NCBI RefSeq assembly: GCF_025698545.1
Contig: NC_068569.1
Coordinates: 10,850,001 to 10,914,000, forward strand
From: Gossypium raimondii
Lineage: Eukaryota > Streptophyta > Magnoliopsida > Malvales > Malvaceae
DNA length: 64,000 bases
Direction: 5' to 3'
The notes under the pieces were generated by a model. That model ran no database searches. It was not told the DNA's origin and was given only the letters and a program-made list of their open reading frames with translations. A program made the translations under genes and the position numbers. Positions 36,488-47,965 of the stretch are shown here, piece after piece. How positions within the stretch are numbered: the stretch's first letter is position 1; the number at the start of each line of letters is the position of its first letter.

Positions 36488-36988
36488 ATGGAGGGAAGGT
36501 TGTTTTGTTTTCTGTTGGCTCTTCAAATAGTAAGATGGACTTGTGCCACTAGCAGGCCTTTAGCACCAATTGATGGTTTTGGTGTTCATCAACCAGGTTA
36601 GCTTTCCTTTCAATGATTATGTGTATTAACATTCCTTAATTAGATCATTAATTCTATATTAAATCCTCCTTGATTTTGATCAACCACAGGCCAGAAGAAC
36701 CCAGAGCCATTACAAGTTCCATTTAGCTCAAAAGAAATGTCTCTGCAGAGTTCTAAAAGCAAGGAAAGAAGCGGTGTCACATTTGAAGAAGCAAAGGCTG
36801 AAGGGGTAAGTAAACTGGGGATAGGGTCAAGCCCTCCAAGTTGTGAACGCAAATGCTATGGCTGCACCCCGTGTGAAGCCATTCAAGTGCCTACCACAAG
36901 CAAACGAATCCATGTGGATTTACAGTACGCAAATTATGAGCCTGAGAGTTGGAAATGCAAGTGTGGTCCTACCTTTTACAACCCATGA
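36488..36988 (+). CDS. EPIDERMAL PATTERNING FACTOR-like secreted peptide precursor
   Basis: Two exons (36488-36596 and 36690-36988) join in frame to 135 residues. The N-terminus MEGRLFCFLLALQIVRWTCA is a signal peptide. A propeptide of about 60 residues follows. The C-terminal mature region has six cysteines in the order CERKC, GC, TPC, CKC, with IGSSPPSC before it and the family end NYEPESWKCKCGPTFYNP. EPF/EPFL peptides are apoplastic ligands of ERECTA-family receptors, modulated by TMM, and control stomatal patterning, inflorescence growth or leaf margins depending on the member. The short loop between TPC and CKC (no extra cysteine pair) separates it from EPF1/EPF2 and STOMAGEN-type members. 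Which EPFL number it matches was not settled. An upstream in-frame ATG at 36365 lies before the TATA-like site, so 36488 is preferred. Confidence 0.9.
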
Positions 36989-39914
36989 ACTAAAACCACG
37001 TACTCACACTGCTTTAGACTTCACCATATTTTCTCCTCTTTCTGTTGAGTCAGATGATTTTTCTTAACCATTTGTACAAAAGGAAAAAAAAAAAAACTAA
37101 ATTCAATTTGTCCCTAAAAGGTTAGCCTTTGTTGCAATGCTTTACTTACAGATGATTCCAAGTCCTTTGCACGTTTCAGTTTAAATATTTTAGACTGAGA
37201 CTTGTGGGGAATATATATTGTCAACTTACGATATACCGACAAGAGAATGTTTTCTTCAAACAAAATGAAAAACAGATCAACATGAGCTACTGTCACAGTT
37301 TAACATTACACGCTTTAAGCAGATATTTCGGCACGGAGTGGGATTTATTTATATCGATGAAAAATTAAAATAATTTTTTTTTGTATGATTAATATTTTAA
37401 TAATTTAATTGTTAAATTTATTGATATAATTGTATTTTTCGTCTATATAAATTTTCTAATCGATTCAATATCTCTATCATATCGATCTAAAATAGTGTAT
37501 ATATTAATATTTATTTAGTGGTTGAAATTCTTTACATAAAACAAATTGTTAGGAATTTTATTTATATTAAATTTGACATGCATAATCTATATAATTGCAG
37601 CATTAAATTTAATGACTAGATTGTTAAAACATTAATCGTATAACAAATTACGAATGGTGTACAACCACTTTAATTTTACACCAATGTAAATGAATTGCTC
37701 CTCCGCATGTATGGTATATTCCTATCCTACTTGCACCAGCTCTATCTCTCTCTACAAATATCAACAATTTCATACACACATTATATCTCATTTCCTTATG
37801 TATAATATTAAATTTAGCGTTTAATATTTACAATTTTATTGATTTGGCCCTTATTTTTTAGCTAACTTTGACTCTCAACCATTAAAAATATATATTTAAT
37901 TATCAACCTTTTAAAAGAAGTTAAATTGTTATTAATTTGACAAAATACTAATTAAAGTGTTAATTTTAAATATGATACTAGGGGTGAAGCGAGAATTTTT
38001 TTGGGTATCGAATTAAATTGTATATTTTATAATAGTAAATATGTAATTTTATCATTTTAATAGTCTATATCTTTATAATTTTAAAGAATTAAATCAAATT
38101 TCTTTATCATTTTCGGAAGATAAAGTGTAATTTTACAATTGTTAATTTAAAATTTTATACATTATAAAACGTATAAAATAAATAGTGTCATGTCAACATG
38201 AAGTACATGTGGACTACTATGAAAGTTGCCACACCAACATTGTTAAAAAAATTGATGTCTTAATTAGTATTTTTGTTAAATAAAACAATTTGACTCGTTT
38301 TTAAAAAATTAATGATTAAATTTAATAAAAAATTAAATTAACAAAAAAAATTATAAACATTACAAAATTTTGTTATGCGTTATTGAGGATTTAGGGACTT
38401 GATGAAGACAAAAGCCGAGCACTTGGCGTGTAAATTCCATCTTATTATTTTCCGGGTTCTCATAGGTGGTACCTGCCTCAATGTGTAATGGGCCCTTTTG
38501 GGTTATCCAATCAATCAAACAAATGATAGGGACTGTAATTTCTGTCTGTTACCGGCTCAATTATTTGGGGATTTAGGCTTAGTTTACATCCCCAATTTGT
38601 TCATGGACCATAACGTGAACTAAAAGCAGGAGCAAAATCTTTCAAAAGATCTTATCTCTTACGCCTGCTTAGACAACAAGTTGATTGGCTAATTAAACCC
38701 TCAAGCTAACTCAAATCAAACCTACCACTTGCCGCCGGCCCCCTTTTCCCTTGGACTGACATATGATATTTGGGCATGTCTTCTTTCCATTTTTCCTAAT
38801 TCAGGATGTCACCTTCTTTGGGCTGTTTAATTGGTCGGTCATTTGTGTTCTAAAATGTGGATTATCGACGGACATATTTAATTTCAGTAATTTTATATTT
38901 GAAAAATCGCCCATATTTATATATAAATATTAAAAGTGGAAACACACGAGTGACTTAAGGTCTTGTTGTTGGGTCAATGTGTCTTTGTCTTTAAGGATCG
39001 AAGCTGTAGCGGTTCTGGACCGAAGTCTAAAGTGGTGTCCCTTCTGGCTATTTTTGTCAGTCTTGTCAGTATTTGTAGATTTTAATTGCTATTTGTATTT
39101 AATATTTTCAAAAAGAAAAGAGAAGGAAACAAATCTATTTGCACAGGATTGAATCAGTTTGGCTACCAATTAATTATCCAACTTTCGAGTTTATATCAAC
39201 TTTTTTTTATAAAACTAAATTATACTTTCTTCAGTATTAAGTTTTGATATCGCAGGGTTTTAATAAAATTTAAACAAAAAAATCCACCAACGGGAAATCA
39301 TTGTGGTTCAATTCGCGTTGCATAAATTTCCACAAAGTCTACGGCAGATCCAAAAAGCATGAACTTTGGAAAACGTAAAAGAAGGTGTATAAGGACGTTA
39401 CATGGAAACTACACTCCATTGGACCAACAATAGTGTTTTTATTTTTTATGTCATGCCTAAATTAATTATAATTATCATTTTTAATAATAATCTCTAAAGT
39501 TAATATTATATACATTTTTATTTTTAGTTGGTGTCATGAGTTAATTAAAATTTTAAATTACTTTTACTTTAAAAGATAATAAATATTTTATCTTTTTATC
39601 TTTTATATAATATTAAAATTAAAAATATTATTTGGAAATCAAACACAATACCAATAAATTCATATAGAGATATGTTAACATAATTTTATAAATCTATTTC
39701 TTTAGTATAAAAGTTTTTGTTCACTCATATTATGAGTGTGATAAATCTAATAATAATAAAGAATATATCACCGTTATTTTTTAAATATATATTGTTGATT
39801 ATTAGTCTAAATTTGATTGGTACATTATTATTATGACAACAACTTAAATATAGTAGGGTTGAAAACGATTAAATGCATAATATTTTTTGTGCGCGCGCGA
39901 TACAAGACAACATC
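36989..39914. other. Intergenic, EPFL gene to RNase H-like remnant
   Basis: Starts with the EPFL 3' UTR. At 37355-37690 there is an AT-rich inverted repeat. A moderately GC-richer, apparently unique block at 38370-38900 shows no reading frame of note. The remainder is A/T tracts. No gene supported. Confidence 0.5.
37355..37690. repeat. AT-rich inverted repeat (MITE-like)
   Basis: The left arm TGTATGATTAATATTTTAA is matched by the reverse complement of the right arm, which reads TTATACGATTAATGTTTTAA. The arms are about 50 bases and separated by ~200 bases. No target duplication defined. Confidence 0.4.
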
Positions 39915-40085
39915 ATCAACTACTGCAGCATTTCTTTGTAGAAACTAGCTCCAAGCACGTCCTCAACCAGCATCGAAGCAATTTCTTGAAGCAATAGCTC
40001 TAGCACCCTCATCCCCGACTGGCCTTTTAACGCCACCTTTGCCATGGTATCTGAAATTTGATTACCTTCGCTATAAACATGATCA
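39915..40085 (-). pseudogene. RNase H-like retroelement fragment
   Basis: The minus-strand frame reads HVYSEGNQISDTMAKVALKG and continues to LELLLQEIASMLVEDVLG before a stop. This is the closing part of a plant RNase H / reverse-transcriptase-like domain. Only this C-terminal piece is present, so it is a dead fragment. A second such fragment lies at 20215-20410. Confidence 0.55.
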
Positions 40086-40109
40086 AGTTGAAATTTAAGA
40101 GTTTGTGAG

Positions 40110-40797
40110 TCATTTAGAATATATATAACAACAAATCGTTGTTGGAAAAAGTTCTCCTATTTCTTTTTTTTTAATGGATGTATGTAAGGATAATTTGTAA
40201 ATTAATATCAAATTAATGTGACAGTATGAAAAGCTACCCGAGGAACATACTTCACCCGTTTTAGGCCGAGAGGTCACCAGGAGTTTCACTACTGACTCAA
40301 TCACCCGGTTAGGTAAGAGGTAACTATCAAACAAGCTCGACAAAATGAAGCCACCACTCATTCCTTTAAATACCCAACCTTCTGTTGAGAACGTGATCCT
40401 TTTAGTCACCCAACCCCACGTGAGTTCAACTACTTCGTACAATGAATTAAAGGGAATGGCACGATACGTCCCAACTCCCATCACAGCTATCTTCGTCCCA
40501 TTGTAGACATTTTCCCCACGTATCCCACAATAATGGTTTGATTGCAAGTCTGTCACGTTAAAACCACCCAATACGAGACTTCACCTATAAATAACCCTTA
40601 AGACAATGAACAAAGAATAGACTCTCCAATACACTTGCCTATACTCTACCAATTTACTCCCACCAACCACCTCCACCATAGTCACTCATTTTACTCTCTA
40701 GTTCTCCACCCCAACAAGGTAAATCGGCCTTCATCAACACCACTATATCCTCTTATGTATCTCTTCCTTGCTGATCCCACACATCAACAAGGATATC
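40110..40797 (-). other. Possible LTR remnant with an unidentified open frame
   Basis: A minus-strand open frame of about 150 codons (contains NVTDLQSNHYCG, GVGTYRAIPFNSLYE, WVFKGMSGGF) has no ATG at its head; it opens after a stop near 40580. Immediately upstream is a TATTTATAG sequence (40584-40593 on the minus strand). The TATA-like site with an AT-poor leader resembles a retroelement LTR more than a gene. I do not recognise the protein. The block is truncated at 40797 by the TGTAACACCC element. Confidence 0.3.
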
Positions 40798-41029
40798 TGT
40801 AACACCCTTAACCCATATCTGTAGCCAGAACAGGGTTATAAAGCATTATCAAAATATACAGACCAATTACAGATATTTTCATATCATTAAACATTCATAT
40901 CAGAAATCAATCATATACAATCATAACATTCCTTATATGAGCCCTCGAGGACCAAATTATGCTTTAAAAACAAGTCGGGACTAAATAAAGTACTTAGAGA
41001 TTATTTCGTAAAATATCAATTTTTTTTCA

Positions 41030-41340
41030 AGGTGTAGGGGGCACACGCCCGTATGGCCAAGCCATGTGTCTCATATAGTCAAGACACACGCCAGTGTCTC
41101 GGGCTGTGTGGGCATTCGAAATAGGGACACACCGCCGTGTCCCAGCCCATGTCCAAATTAGGGTACTCACTGACTTGGGTTACACGGCCAAGCCACACGC
41201 CCGTGTGCTAGGCCGTGTAAACAATTTTGAGCATTCTGTTCTGAAATTTTAAATATATAGGGGACACACAGCCAAACCACACACCCATGTGCTAAGGCCG
41301 TGTGTCACACACAACTAAGACAAAGGCCCTTGTCTCTACC
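41030..41340. repeat. Clustered CACACGCCCGTGTG-type palindromic motifs
   Basis: Repeated variants of ACACGCCCGTGTG, GGCCGTGTG and their near-complements at irregular spacing make a GC-rich island in the outer element. The inner copy has the matching cluster at 44890-45230. The motif is itself imperfectly self-complementary. Confidence 0.75.
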
Positions 41341-42130
41341 TGTGTGGACGAAATAAGCCATTTTCAAGCCTTATTTTTCACCCCATTTTGTCTTCCACCT
41401 ACATTAACACTTTAACATATCAACATGCCTCATCAAAGTATTCAAATCAAGCCAAAATCTAGTTTTATACATATCATAACTCCACATATAAAAAAAATTA
41501 CACTTACATTTTTGCCCAATCACACATATATGTCTATTTGTACCTATTATGCCAATTCAAAGCAACCATTAATATGCTTATGATTTATTCATCATTCCAC
41601 CATACCAAACTCATATCAAGCATGATAAAGCCACATATAATTACATATCAAACTACACCAACACTAGCCATTCTAATGGCTAATCTCAACCAAACACATA
41701 TATGTCATCATTGGCCAAATTTAGTTTATACATGCCATTATAACCCAAAATTTGATTTGTTACATATACCGAAATGAGCTGGTGGATAGTGTGAGATATG
41801 TAACAATCTGTTTTTAGTGAAATCAGAACAGTGGTTTCAGGACCACAAATCTGAGTCAAAAAAAATATTTTAATATTATTGCATGGTCTGCATTATGATA
41901 GAAATAACATATGAAAATTTTGCTGCGAAAATTTTATCGATTACATGTTTAATTATAGAAAGGACCAAATTGCATGAAATGCAAATGTTGAGTTCTAATA
42001 GCTAAAAGGATTGAATAGTTATAGAATTCAAATTTTGAGGTCCTTATATGGCAATTAGACCATTAAATGGAGTTAGTAGATATTTATGATGATTCATCCA
42101 TGGAAAATTAGAAAAGAAAAGGATTAAATA

Positions 42131-43453
42131 AGAAATTAAATTAATTAAATATGGAAATAAGCTAATTTCATCTTATTTCATCATCTTCCCAAAATAAAAT
42201 ACATGGAAACCCTAGCTAAGAGAAAGTGAGTTCAAGCAAGTTTTTTGGGTCAATTAGGTATGAATTTATGTCCCGTTTTTAGTAAATTTTATATTTTCAA
42301 GATCGTAATAATCTAATCTATCTATTTTGGGGATCAATTTGCAAATTTATCAAAGTATAAATTTTTTCATGGATCAGAATGCTGAAATTTTGAAATTTAT
42401 GGTAGAAAATGAAAGGTTATTGATAGACAAACAACTTTTGTAACAGAAATTTTCATGAAATTGTGATTTTAGGACTAAATTGAAAAGATATAAAATTCAT
42501 GGAATTTTTTTGAATTTTGTGAAATACATGGGCTGTAAATGTTATATGAAAAATTTGGTTAGGCTTGGAATAAGAATTAAATTGCATGAATTTCATTTTC
42601 CGAGCCTAGGGATGAAATTGGAATTAATCAAAAGTACAGGGGCAAAATGGTACTTTTGCCTAATATGTAAATTGGACTGAATTGGATATTAAATGTGTTA
42701 AATTGATGTTAAATTCATTTATATAGATCCAGAAATATCAAATGAAAAGTTAGATCGAGGAAAAGAAAAAGTATCAGATTAGTAGATCGAGGAAAAGAAA
42801 TTAAATTAATTAAATATGGAAATAAGCTAATTTCATCTTATTTCATCATCTTCCCAAAATAAAATACATGGAAACCCTAGCTAAGAGAAAGTGAGTTCAA
42901 GCAAGTTTTTTGGGTCAATTAGGTATGAATTTATGTCCTTTTTTAGTAAATTTTATATTTTCAAGATCGTAATAATCTAATCTATCTATTTTGGGGATCA
43001 ATTTGCAAATTTATCAAAGTATAAATTTTTTTCATGGATCAGAATGCTGAAATTTTGAAATTTATGGTAGAAAATGAAAGGTTATTGATAGACAAACAAC
43101 TTTTGTAACAGAAATTTTCATGAAATTGTGATTTTAGGACTAAATTGAAAAGATATAAAATTCATGGAATTTTTTTGAATTTTGTGAAATACATGGGCTG
43201 TAAATGTTATATGAAAAATTTGGTTAGGCTTGGAATAAGAATTAAATTGCATGAATTTCATTTTCCGAGCCTAGGGATGAAATTGGAATTAATCAAAAGT
43301 ACAGGGGCAAAATGGTACTTTTGCCTAATATGTAAATTGGACTGAATTGGATATTAAATGTGTTAAATTGATGTTAAATTCATTTATATAGATCCAGAAA
43401 TATCAAATGAAAAGTTAGATCGAGGAAAAGAAAAAGTATCAGATTAGTAGATC
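42131..43453. repeat. 665-bp tandem duplication, nearly perfect
   Basis: Bases 42131-42788 recur at 42796-43453 with a 665-base offset. Only a few small differences were seen (CCCG versus CC-T in one T-rich run, one extra T in another). The junction contains the short phrase GATCGAGGAAAAG, also present upstream, a plausible homology for the duplication event. The outer copy of the element lacks the duplication. Confidence 0.93.
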
Positions 43454-43639
43454 TCGTATACGAGTAAGTGACGGGGTAAGTTCATGAAAGTAAAGTGTAT
43501 GTTTATATGTTTAAATTGAATGTTATAATTGTGAAATGTATGATTGCCATATATAAACATTAATCACATACCCGATCATGTTTGATAAGTGCTAAGTCCT
43601 GTTTGAATAAATGAAATTCGATGGATACAGGATTTCCCA

Positions 43640-44040
43640 TATAGGTTGTGGTCCTGCATATGTTGCAGACACACTATAGCTCTTACGAGCATCCTGTTAT
43701 AAGCCCTCTCGAGCATCTTATTACATGGTTCCTGTGAGCATCCCGGTCAATATTGATCCTGCATGTGTTGTGGACATACCGCGGCTCTTTATGAGCGCCC
43801 TGATATAGGCTCTTTGTGAGCTTTATGATATGGCTGGCTTGAACTTCCTGTTATATGGCTATCCGGAGCTCCCTGATAATAACTCTTCGGAGTTACCTGT
43901 TAAGCTCAATGAGCTTCCTGTTTTAAACTCTTATGAGTTTCCTGTCATAGCCCGGATAAGTTTCCTGTTACATGGCTCATATGAGCATCCTATTATATGG
44001 CTCGAGGGGGTGCTTCCTGATTATGTGTCCTAATAGAAAC
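43640..44040. repeat. Degenerate minisatellite in the inner element
   Basis: A 20-30 base unit is repeated about fifteen times with variation. Each unit carries a short palindromic pair and TTCCTG or ATCCTG, as in GCTCTTACGAGCATCCTG, GCCCTCTCGAGCATC and GGAGCTCCCTGA. The outer element has the reverse-complement counterpart at 45930-46230. Confidence 0.75.
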
Positions 44041-45929
44041 CTCTGAATATGAGTTGACGGATTACAGTTTTGTACACTTCGAGTGTACTACATGTGTATC
44101 CATCGATATTTGAAATAAATTCAACGGGTAAAGTTCTGACATTGTTAAATTGAACTTAAGATGAATTGTTATGGAAATGCATATGTTGTATGGAAATGTG
44201 ATATGAAAATCATATGTTTATGAAAGTTAGTACATGATGAGCTCATCCTTAATTCTTGATGCTTATATGTAACATCTGACTAACAAGTTTCTTGAGAAGA
44301 TATGTGTTTAGGCAAATTGCCAAATTTCTTTGGATAAATTTTGTATGCTTATATTGAATATAAATGATTAGTAAGTTGATTTTCCGTTATAAGAACTTAC
44401 TAAGATAATATGTTTACTCTGTTTCATTTCCTCTGTTTTATAGTACTCGAAAGCTCGTAAAGGTTGGAAGCGGGTCAGAGCAAGATCACACTATCCTTCA
44501 CCTTATTTTGGTATAATTAGTAAAATTTCCCTTGGTATAATGGCATGTATAGGTTAAATTGACCAAATGGTGGCATATTAATATTTGGTTGTAATTAGTC
44601 ATTGGAATGACTAGTGATGGCATGTTTTGATGTATATATGTATAAGACCATATTATGTTGATATGTGTTGTGTGTCTGAATTGATATACATATTAGGTAT
44701 AAATATGCTTAAATGAATATTTGACCAATTTGGTAAATTGGTCACTTGAAAATATGTGATGATATGTCAAGCATAAGAATTGGTTTTGGCTTGATTTAAA
44801 TGTTTTGAATTGATTTGGGCATGTGTTAAAATGTTAATGTAGGTGCAAGGTAAATTTGGGTGAGAAATAAGGCTTGGAAATGGCCTTATTTTGAGCCATG
44901 GGCACGGGCGTATAGTTTGGCTGTGTGTCCCCTACATCTTAAATTTTAAGAAACAAAATGCTTCATATTGCTCACACGGGCATTTGTCTCAGTCGTGTAT
45001 GTCACATGGTCTAGCACACGGGCGTGTGACTTGGCCGTGTGACCTTTGCACTTAATTTTTTGAAAATTAAATTGTCCACACAGTCTAGCACACCGGGATG
45101 TGTGGCTGGCCGTATGACCCAATTCAGAGAGTTATACGGGTATGGACACTGGCTAAGACATGGTCGTGTGCCTTATATCGAATGCCCACACGGCCTGACC
45201 ACATGGGCGTGTGTCCCCTGTACCTTGGAAAAATTATAAAATTTTGCGAAAAATTTCTTGAGTTCCCGATTTAGTCCCGACTTGTTTCAAATGCATAAAT
45301 TAGACCTTGAAGGTTCATTTAAGGGACAGTATGATTGAATATAATTGGTTTCGGATATGAATAGTAAATAACATGAATTAATTATATTTGTTCTGTAAAC
45401 TTTGGTAATGCTCCGTAACCCTATTCCGACGACGGATATTGGTTAAGGGTGTTACAAGATATCTCTGCCAAGCTTTCAACCCAACGAGCTTTCGAATATT
45501 ATAAAACAGAGGAAATAAACAATATAAGCATTTAATGCTTAGTAAATTCGTATAACGAAAAATTAACTCACCATTCATTTACATTTAAGGTAAGCATACA
45601 AAGCATACTCAAGCAATTTGGACAAAAGCCCTAACACATATCCTCATTGACAATGTTAAACATGTATTTCATATTAACATCAAGAAACATATGTGAGCTC
45701 AACAATAATCAAATTTCTACATACTTACTCTTCACATCATATGTCCATATATCATGAATAAAACATATCCTGATATTTCAAGTATTTACTCATAGTAATT
45801 CATCTTGAATTCATATTATCTCATATCGGAACTTTGCCCATTGAACCACTTAAAATATCGATGGATACAAGGGTAGTACACACGAAGTGTACAAAACTGA
45901 AAATCGTAAATTCATATTCGGGAATTTTC

Positions 45930-46230
45930 ATACGAGTACATAAACGGGAAGCTCTCTCTCTCGCCATATAACTGGAAGCGTATTCGAGCTGTATAACGGG
46001 AAGCTCATAAGAGTCGTAATCGGGAAGTTCAAGCGAGCCAATATCGGGAAGCTCTGGAAAGCCATTAATTAGGAAACTTATGAAAAAGCTTTATCAGGAA
46101 GCTCCGAAAAGCTATATATCGGGACGCTTATAAGAGCTGCGATGTGTCCACATTACATGTAGGATCACAGTCAATCGGGATGCTTCGAAGAGCTATTAAC
46201 GGGAAGATCGCAAGAACCATATAACGGGAT
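45930..46230. repeat. Counterpart minisatellite in the outer element
   Basis: Degenerate 20-30 base units of the type CGGGAAGCTC..GAGC(T/C) repeated in the opposite orientation to 43640-44040. The array is interrupted at about 46233 by the third element and resumes at 48826. Confidence 0.7.
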
Positions 46231-46893
46231 TTCAATGGTCAGATTTTCAATGGTGTCAGAAATAGTGGTTTCAGGGCCACCAAATCTGACGAGTAAGTTC
46301 GTAAATATTATTATTTAATATTTACGAGTCAAATGTGATTTTTAAAAAGGTTTTTGATTTGATAATTTATGTTATATAAGTGATTTATTAAGTTCAAGTG
46401 GTTTTAGAGAATAAGGTATCGGGACCTTGTTTTTATAAACTGAGCCGTAAATATTTTTATAAATATTTATGGAGTGTCATTAAGGTGGTATTAAAGTTTC
46501 ATTAAGAAATTTTAACGTTTTGATGGTTAATTAATTAAAAGGATCAAATAAAAATGCATTCCGGGACTCCGTTCCCATAAATCTAACTCGTAAGTATTTA
46601 TTATAAATATTTACTGAAGCTAGTTGTACTGATTAATTAGGTTTTGATTAAGTGAATTTGCTTGAATTAAAAGTAATTAGGTACAATGACTAAATTGCAT
46701 ATAGGGTGAAAGTTGAATTATAGATTAAAGAAAAATTAAAGGGACTAAAGAAACAATTATGCCATTATTTTTAATGAAATGTAAGATATTTATAAATTTA
46801 ATATATATTATAATAAAATATGTTTTATTTAATTATTAAGTATATATATTATATTGTATTATCATAAAACAAAATAAATAAAGAATAAAAAAA

Positions 46894-46956
46894 AGATAGA
46901 TAGATAGAAACGAAACAGAAAGAAAGAAAGAAAAGAAAAAGGAAAGAAAGGAAGGA
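46894..46956. repeat. GATA/GAAA-rich simple repeat
   Basis: A run of GATAGATAGATA followed by GAAAGAAAGAAA-type units inside the third element. Confidence 0.8.
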
Positions 46957-47799
46957 GAAAGCCACGACCTTAGGGGCTTCAATTGTTCAAAGTTCAATTG
47001 GTTAGTTAATAATTTAGTCCCTTTTTTATTTTAATTTTATGTTTTTGGAATTCTGATATTAAATACTACCCGACCCATGTCAAAATTTTAGAAATTATTA
47101 ATTTTTAAATGTTGTTAATGTTGAATAATTTTAGTATTAGGGATTAAATTGATATATGTGTAAGTTAGAAGTGAAAAGGATTAAATTGTAGAATAAATTG
47201 TAAATTTTGAGTAATAGGGACTAAATTGTGAAAATTTTGAAATTCATGGATTTACGTGAAATTAGAGAGTTAAATCTAGTTTAAAGTGGAAATTGAATGA
47301 AAATATAGAATTGATTGTGAAGAAATAAAATTAGTCTCGGTTTAGGGACTAAATTGGAATTTAGACAAATATTGAGTAAAATTTGAAATATGCAATATGA
47401 AATTGAATTGAATTGTATTGATGAATTTTAATTGTTTTAGCTAACGTCGTACCGGAATCCTCGACTAAAAAGGGGAAAGATAAAGTTGACGAGGAATAGC
47501 TCGAAATTTCTGGTTTGTACTTTTATAATCCAAATTTAGTTGTTAATTGTTATAATTAAATTTAATGTATACGGTAAGTCTTGAGGTGAGAATTATTGTG
47601 TTTTGCAATTGAAATGGATTGATTTAGTATGTGATGATTTTATTGAATTTATATTGATTGAATTGGTATATATATTGAATATATTGATTATTTGAATTGA
47701 AATGAATATTGGTAGTATTTGAAAAGTGAATTTAAACCCTATTAACTATATCGGGTTGAATCGGATATAGAAGGTATGTCATAGGATTGGAATAGGTTA

Positions 47800-47965
47800 G
47801 GGATTTTTTCGACTTCGAGCCGATGAGATACTGTGTGTCAATTTACTATTTTAGATTAATTCGATGAGGCACTGGGTGCCAATTTACTTCGGTTTAGCCG
47901 ATGAGAAGTTGGGTGTCAATTTATTACTTCGAATTATCCGATGAGGCACTGGGTGCCAAACTGGT
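47800..47965. repeat. Minisatellite, four ~38-base units
   Basis: Four imperfect repeats of a unit containing CGATGAGGCACTGGGTGCCA with the spacer ATTTACTTCG. GGCACTGGGTGCC is a strong inverted repeat that could form a small hairpin in each unit. Confidence 0.8.

Larger units (their letters stand above)
41799..45456 (-). mobile_element. Inner inverted copy of the same element, perfect AGATA target duplication
   Basis: Read on the minus strand it begins TGTAACACCCTTAACC (from 45456) and ends CAGATTGTTACA (at 41799). It is flanked by AGATA on both sides (41794-41798 and 45457-45461), an exact 5-bp duplication as left by LTR-type integration. Its length is 3658 bases; removing the internal 665-base duplication leaves 2993, matching the ~2989 bases of the outer copy. 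Because it sits reversed inside its own relative, 40798-41798 and ~44505-45456 form ~1 kb inverted arms. Confidence 0.82.

Noticed and set aside
40110..40571. 153-codon minus-strand open frame as a gene
   Set aside because: No ATG at its head, a TATA-like LTR leader upstream and an RNase H remnant just beyond it. More likely retroelement sequence; kept only as a low-confidence region.
42480..43345. Two identical 66-residue open frames at 42480-42680 and 43145-43345
   Set aside because: They are identical only because they lie in the 665-bp tandem duplication of a non-coding element. No family similarity and no gene context.
43640..44040. Regularly spaced repeats that could suggest a CRISPR array
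   Set aside because: Units are degenerate and without unique spacers, in a plant nuclear transposon. It is a minisatellite.
40798..45456. Reading 40798-45456 as one foldback transposon flanked by ATATC/GATATC
   Set aside because: The exact AGATA duplication at 41794-41798 and 45457-45461, plus collinearity of 40798-41798 with 45462-50041, fits an inverted copy nested in an outer element better. The ATATC match is then the target-site context of the inner insertion by coincidence.
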